This document shows, piece by piece, positions 3,947 through 6,871 of a stretch of 6,871 nt of DNA. The stretch's first letter is position 1. Every line of letters begins with the position of its first letter. The DNA is from Candidatus Paracaedibacteraceae bacterium UBA6184 (GTDB lineage: Bacteria > Pseudomonadota > Alphaproteobacteria > UBA6184): positions 47,368 through 54,238 of the forward strand of contig DITM01000084.1 in assembly GCA_002422845.1 (NCBI GenBank), read 5' to 3'. The position numbers and the translations under genes were made by a program. A model generated the notes under the pieces. It saw nothing but the letters and a program-made list of their open reading frames with translations, did no database searches and was not told where the DNA came from.

Positions 3947-6871
3947 GATAGAAATACCTGATATGTTTGCGGTGGACCCGACTTCATTTGCGTCGGAATT
4001 GCCTCAATAGTCACATTAATAGTATCCAATAATACACCATCTAAAGTAATTGTTAAAACCGCTGTACCGGCACCCAATATATCACCTTGCACAAATGCCG
4101 ACAAACCTGAGTCGATCACTACGCTTGCCGGTAAGTCAACCAATGCGGGCGCAATCCCCAATTGAACAGTGCCAGTTTTATTGGTTGTGATGTTAAATCC
4201 AGCAGTATCTGGAGAGCCGGTCAACATTTTGCTTTTAATAACCTGCACCGGCTTAATACTACCTCTACGTATTGTGTATTGACTTTGTAACGATGCTTGC
4301 GCCTGTGAATACGAATAAGCCGCTGTAATTGTCTCTGTGGCCTCTCCGCTAAATGTCGCATTAAACGCACCTTTGCCATCAACCACTACAACTGTTGCGG
4401 GCAGTGTCATATTGGCAGGATTGCTACTGGTCATTGCGTATGTTCCATCAATATTTGAATAAAGCACACACGGAACTATATGCGGATAAGACGTAGTTTC
4501 TGGAGCAACAGGCACATCTACATAAAAGTCAATATATAGGTCAGCAGGATTGCGAAGCGGATACAGATTTGCCCTTTGCGCTGCAAGCGTAGAAGACGTA
4601 TTAATAGCAATCTTTGCAATATTATAATCTGCACTATTTATAAGCGCGGTTGCACGAACCTTCAACTTGAATCCAACACTTGGCGAAATTGTCTCTGTTG
4701 GCAAATGGAAGAAATTAAGCGTTGCTGCAAAATTGGCTGTCAATACACGATCAACAGTTATTTGTGTTGGGGAATCAATTGATTCAACATAAGTGCCAAC
4801 CGACATTCCGTAAGCATTGCCTACACCGCTATTACTATAAACCCAGTCTCCAACCTTGATGTTTGCACTTGACGAAACAGCGATCTGTCTGGTGTTAATA
4901 GACCCTGAACACAAAAGCACTGAAACGTAAAGATTCCTCCATTCACTCCATGAAGAACCGGTATTAATTTGGTACTCTATTTTACCACTCTGTAAAGATG
5001 CGCCCGTTATAACCGCAGGAGCCAAAGTTACCAACGGAACAAAACTTGTATGCCCTAACGCCAAGTAGTCCATTTCAAACGTAACAGAATCTCCCGCTGT
5101 TTTCATAACGAATTGACCCGCACCTGAATTATACGTATTACCAGTTAATGTTACCAAAGTACTGTCTTTTATTGTATTTGACAAAAAATATACTTCGCCA
5201 GCAGTATCGCTGTTAAAAACATCTGCAAAATTTGTATCAAAACTATACCCATAAAATGTTCCGCTTGTTCCCAAAACACCCTTACATCTTTGATTTACAT
5301 CATATAATCCAATTGCTATTCTGTTCGTTAAATACCCCAAGTTTTCAAATGTTACATTGAACTGTTGATAATTATTAAATACCGGCTGTCCCGCAAGTAC
5401 GGTTTGCGCATAACAACGCTGAACTAAAAAGTTTTCAACATCTCCGCTATAAAAATATAACATTGAATGCATACCAAATTTTTGGTTGTTTACAATTGGT
5501 GCATCATATGTTCCAACATTTCTAATAACCATATTCTTGATGCCAGCCGCTGCTCCGCACAAATAATGTGGGGTAACATTAGCAATTTGCCCCCTCATTC
5601 CAACGGTTATTCCATCAACCAAAAAGTCGCTTCCAATACCAAAATATGAACCATACCACAGTGTTGTATTATTTTTTATTCCCAAAAATGCAGATGTAAA
5701 ATCTACATTTAATATATTAATATATTTACATATTGCGCCAGAAAAAGACAGATTCGTAAATACAAAATCAACATTTCTAACCGTTACATAATATCCATAG
5801 GTAACATAAAATGCACTGTATCCTTCATATACCGCATTTCCAATTATACAATTCTCAACCAAAACATTTAACACTAGATTCATCTGCACAGTATATAATG
5901 CAGCAGAAGTTATGGGATTTGTCCTCAATAATATACTGTTTCTAACAATTCCACCAGCAATTGCGCCGTTTATGTATAACGAATATGAAGAACCTTTTAC
6001 TCTACATCCTGTTCCTATATCATCAAACAAAAATGGCATTATATTGAAATTTAAATAAAACCCATGGAATGTTGCCGAATGTGTAATTTGAGTCGTATGT
6101 GTACCAACCACTGATTCAAGCCACCAATCACCATAAGTATAATTTAAATATTCGCTTCCGCCGTTTCCGTTTGAAAAATCAGGTCGCGTAGCAAAGGTTG
6201 CATGTGGTTGTGCGTTTAACGCCTCTGTACCAGCAACACACTGCCTTAAAAATATATTTGGAACACGAACCCTGCACCCACTTACAGGTAATCCGCCCAA
6301 TCTAAATTTTACTGTTACATTTCCATTTCCGGGACCATCCCAGTAACCCACATCAAAAAACAAAAATGGAGTTGCGGCAACTGTATAAATTAAATAACTG
6401 CCATCAGTTCCGGGTCCGCTCGTATAATCTAATTCTACGTATCTTCCGGGCTGTAGCCCATGCGCCACAGCAAAAGTAATCCTTGCTTTGTGTAAAATTG
6501 ACACGTTGCCAGATGCGCCTGATCCGGGGTATAAATAATAATGAATCGTAGTATTGTAAATTGAACTAACAGGTAACGTTAAGGTTTGTCCATTCAATCC
6601 GCCACTCGTAAAGCGCAATCTCACCATGTCTCCAACATAAACTCCGTTTGCTGCAAACGATACGGTAATAACATCATTAACCCAAGTGTAAGTTGCGTTT
6701 TGCTCTGTTGCCACATAAGTTCCACTAATTGTTGTGTCTTCACCAATTTGCATTTGTCCATCACTTGTACACTTAATAACCTTTTGTCTTAAATTATCAA
6801 CATGATCCTTAGACTGACCTAAGTGTGTATTTGTCCATCCATCAAAAGTTGCAGACCAAAATTCAAAAACA
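3943..6871 (-). CDS. Large phage adhesin / tail-fibre-like structural protein, 5'-partial (beta-helix plus Ig-like units)
   Basis: At least 975 codons are visible, ending in TGA at 3945-3943. The frame is open to the window edge. The ATG at 6753 lacks a clear ribosome binding site, and 39 further sense codons (VFEFWSATFDGW...) precede it, so it is probably internal. Numbering from the first full visible codon: two tandem beta modules of about 65 residues (61-126, 127-189; shared GxxxxxxVxLxxTSG and GNV); a parallel beta-helix-like stretch (about 285-600) with rungs such as NVLVENCII, YVTVRNVDF and NMVIRNVGT; a beta-sandwich-like region (about 600-787) interrupted at 657-723 by a third, diverged module (VGDWV); Ig-like units at 796-867 and 873-957; and an abortive Ig-unit start at 958-975. 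No signal peptide or membrane segment is visible. The architecture suggests a virion surface protein that binds host glycans. No catalytic residues could be assigned, so a depolymerase role is unproven. It overlaps the next gene by four bases (ATGA). Confidence 0.85.
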   Translation of the reverse strand, partial: VFEFWSATFDGWTNTHLGQSKDHVDNLRQKVIKCTSDGQMQIGEDTTISGTYVATEQNATYTWVNDVITVSFAANGVYVGDMVRLRFTSGGLNGQTLTLPVSSIYNTTIHYYLYPGSGASGNVSILHKARITFAVAHGLQPGRYVELDYTSGPGTDGSYLIYTVAATPFLFFDVGYWDGPGNGNVTVKFRLGGLPVSGCRVRVPNIFLRQCVAGTEALNAQPHATFATRPDFSNGNGGSEYLNYTYGDWWLESVVGTHTTQITHSATFHGFYLNFNIMPFLFDDIGTGCRVKGSSYSLYINGAIAGGIVRNSILLRTNPITSAALYTVQMNLVLNVLVENCIIGNAVYEGYSAFYVTYGYYVTVRNVDFVFTNLSFSGAICKYINILNVDFTSAFLGIKNNTTLWYGSYFGIGSDFLVDGITVGMRGQIANVTPHYLCGAAAGIKNMVIRNVGTYDAPIVNNQKFGMHSMLYFYSGDVENFLVQRCYAQTVLAGQPVFNNYQQFNVTFENLGYLTNRIAIGLYDVNQRCKGVLGTSGTFYGYSFDTNFADVFNSDTAGEVYFLSNTIKDSTLVTLTGNTYNSGAGQFVMKTAGDSVTFEMDYLALGHTSFVPLVTLAPAVITGASLQSGKIEYQINTGSSWSEWRNLYVSVLLCSGSINTRQIAVSSSANIKVGDWVYSNSGVGNAYGMSVGTYVESIDSPTQITVDRVLTANFAATLNFFHLPTETISPSVGFKLKVRATALINSADYNIAKIAINTSSTLAAQRANLYPLRNPADLYIDFYVDVPVAPETTSYPHIVPCVLYSNIDGTYAMTSSNPANMTLPATVVVVDGKGAFNATFSGEATETITAAYSYSQAQASLQSQYTIRRGSIKPVQVIKSKMLTGSPDTAGFNITTNKTGTVQLGIAPALVDLPASVVIDSGLSAFVQGDILGAGTAVLTITLDGVLLDTINVTIEAIPTQMKSGPPQTYQVFLS
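3946..4485 (-). repeat. Two Ig-like units plus an abortive third at the C-terminus of the large adhesin
   Basis: The first unit lies at about 4485-4270 (NIDGTYAMTSSNP, LPATVVV) and the second at about 4254-4000 (NKTGTVQLGI, LPASVVIDSG, VQGDILGAG, DTINVTIEAI). After the second closing strand, codons at 3999-3946 start another unit (MKSGPPQT, compare KVGPIQTV and KIGPDQTV in the next two genes) but reach TGA after a few residues. Confidence 0.7.
5074..6021 (-). other. Parallel beta-helix-like segment of the large adhesin
   Basis: Repeated short rungs of alternating hydrophobic residues with Asn-rich turns are spaced about 20-30 residues apart (GGIVRNSIL, NVLVENCII, YVTVRNVDF, YINILNVDF, FLVDGITV, NMVIRNVGT, NFLVQRCYA, NVTFENLGY). 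This is the appearance of the pectate-lyase-like right-handed beta-helix found in phage tailspikes and adhesins. The DNA is strikingly AT-rich. Confidence 0.65.
6304..6690 (-). repeat. Tandem small beta modules in the large adhesin
   Basis: Two modules of about 65 residues lie at 6690-6496 and 6492-6304. Both contain an entry strand (VITVSF / RITFAV), a glycine, a VxL(R/D)(F/Y)TSG block and a terminal GNVSI / GNVTV strand. A more diverged relative (IAVSSSANIKVGDWV) lies near 4900-4700. Modules of this look are common in phage fibre and tail proteins. Confidence 0.55.

Noticed and set aside
6530..6537. TATAAATA on the plus strand
   Set aside because: It is antisense inside the large adhesin with no plus-strand gene downstream. 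It shows that the octamer occurs by chance in this AT-rich DNA.

Overview
The window is a late structural-gene segment of a tailed bacteriophage, most plausibly a large T4-related myovirus from an environmental source. All real genes are on the minus strand, packed almost without gaps, and read from high to low coordinates. There are no tRNAs, transposases, integrases, CRISPR arrays or metabolic genes. TGA, TAA and TAG all end genes here, so the standard bacterial/phage code fits. The T4-like assignment is an inference from a resemblance between the last two gene products and the gp15 tail-completion family, not from a database search.

Layout in transcription order (right to left). (1) 6871-3943: the 3' part of a very large adhesin or tail-fibre-like protein. 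Its reading frame stays open to the right window edge, so the true start lies outside. It carries small repeated beta modules, a parallel beta-helix-like stretch, a beta-sandwich region interrupted by another module, then two bacterial Ig-like units and the beginning of a third. (2) 3946-2627: a 439-residue protein with a laminin-G/concanavalin-like domain that appears to be inserted inside an Ig-like unit, followed by a second, C-terminally short Ig-like unit. (3) 2625-964: a 553-residue fusion of three Ig-like units with a C-terminal structural domain. (4) 946-134: a stand-alone copy of that same structural domain, roughly three quarters identical to the C-terminal half of gene 3. (5) 1-133: a non-coding, A/T-tract-rich 3' region with a candidate intrinsic terminator and a small GGCC hairpin.

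Working picture. Genes 1 and 2 look like surface-exposed binding proteins (beta-helix, lectin-like fold, Ig-like units). Genes 3 and 4 look like a duplicated tail-completion or sheath-stabiliser type protein, one copy of which has gained an Ig-like array. The same family of Ig-like unit recurs in three consecutive genes (about seven units plus a remnant), and units are cut or interrupted at gene boundaries and by inserted modules. This points to repeated module shuffling. Base composition follows the domains: Ig-like segments are near 50% GC, while the beta-helix and lectin-like segments are about 23-37% in sampled lines. The most interesting feature is the tandem paralogue pair with one Ig-decorated copy, which could give a mixed or switchable virion ring.
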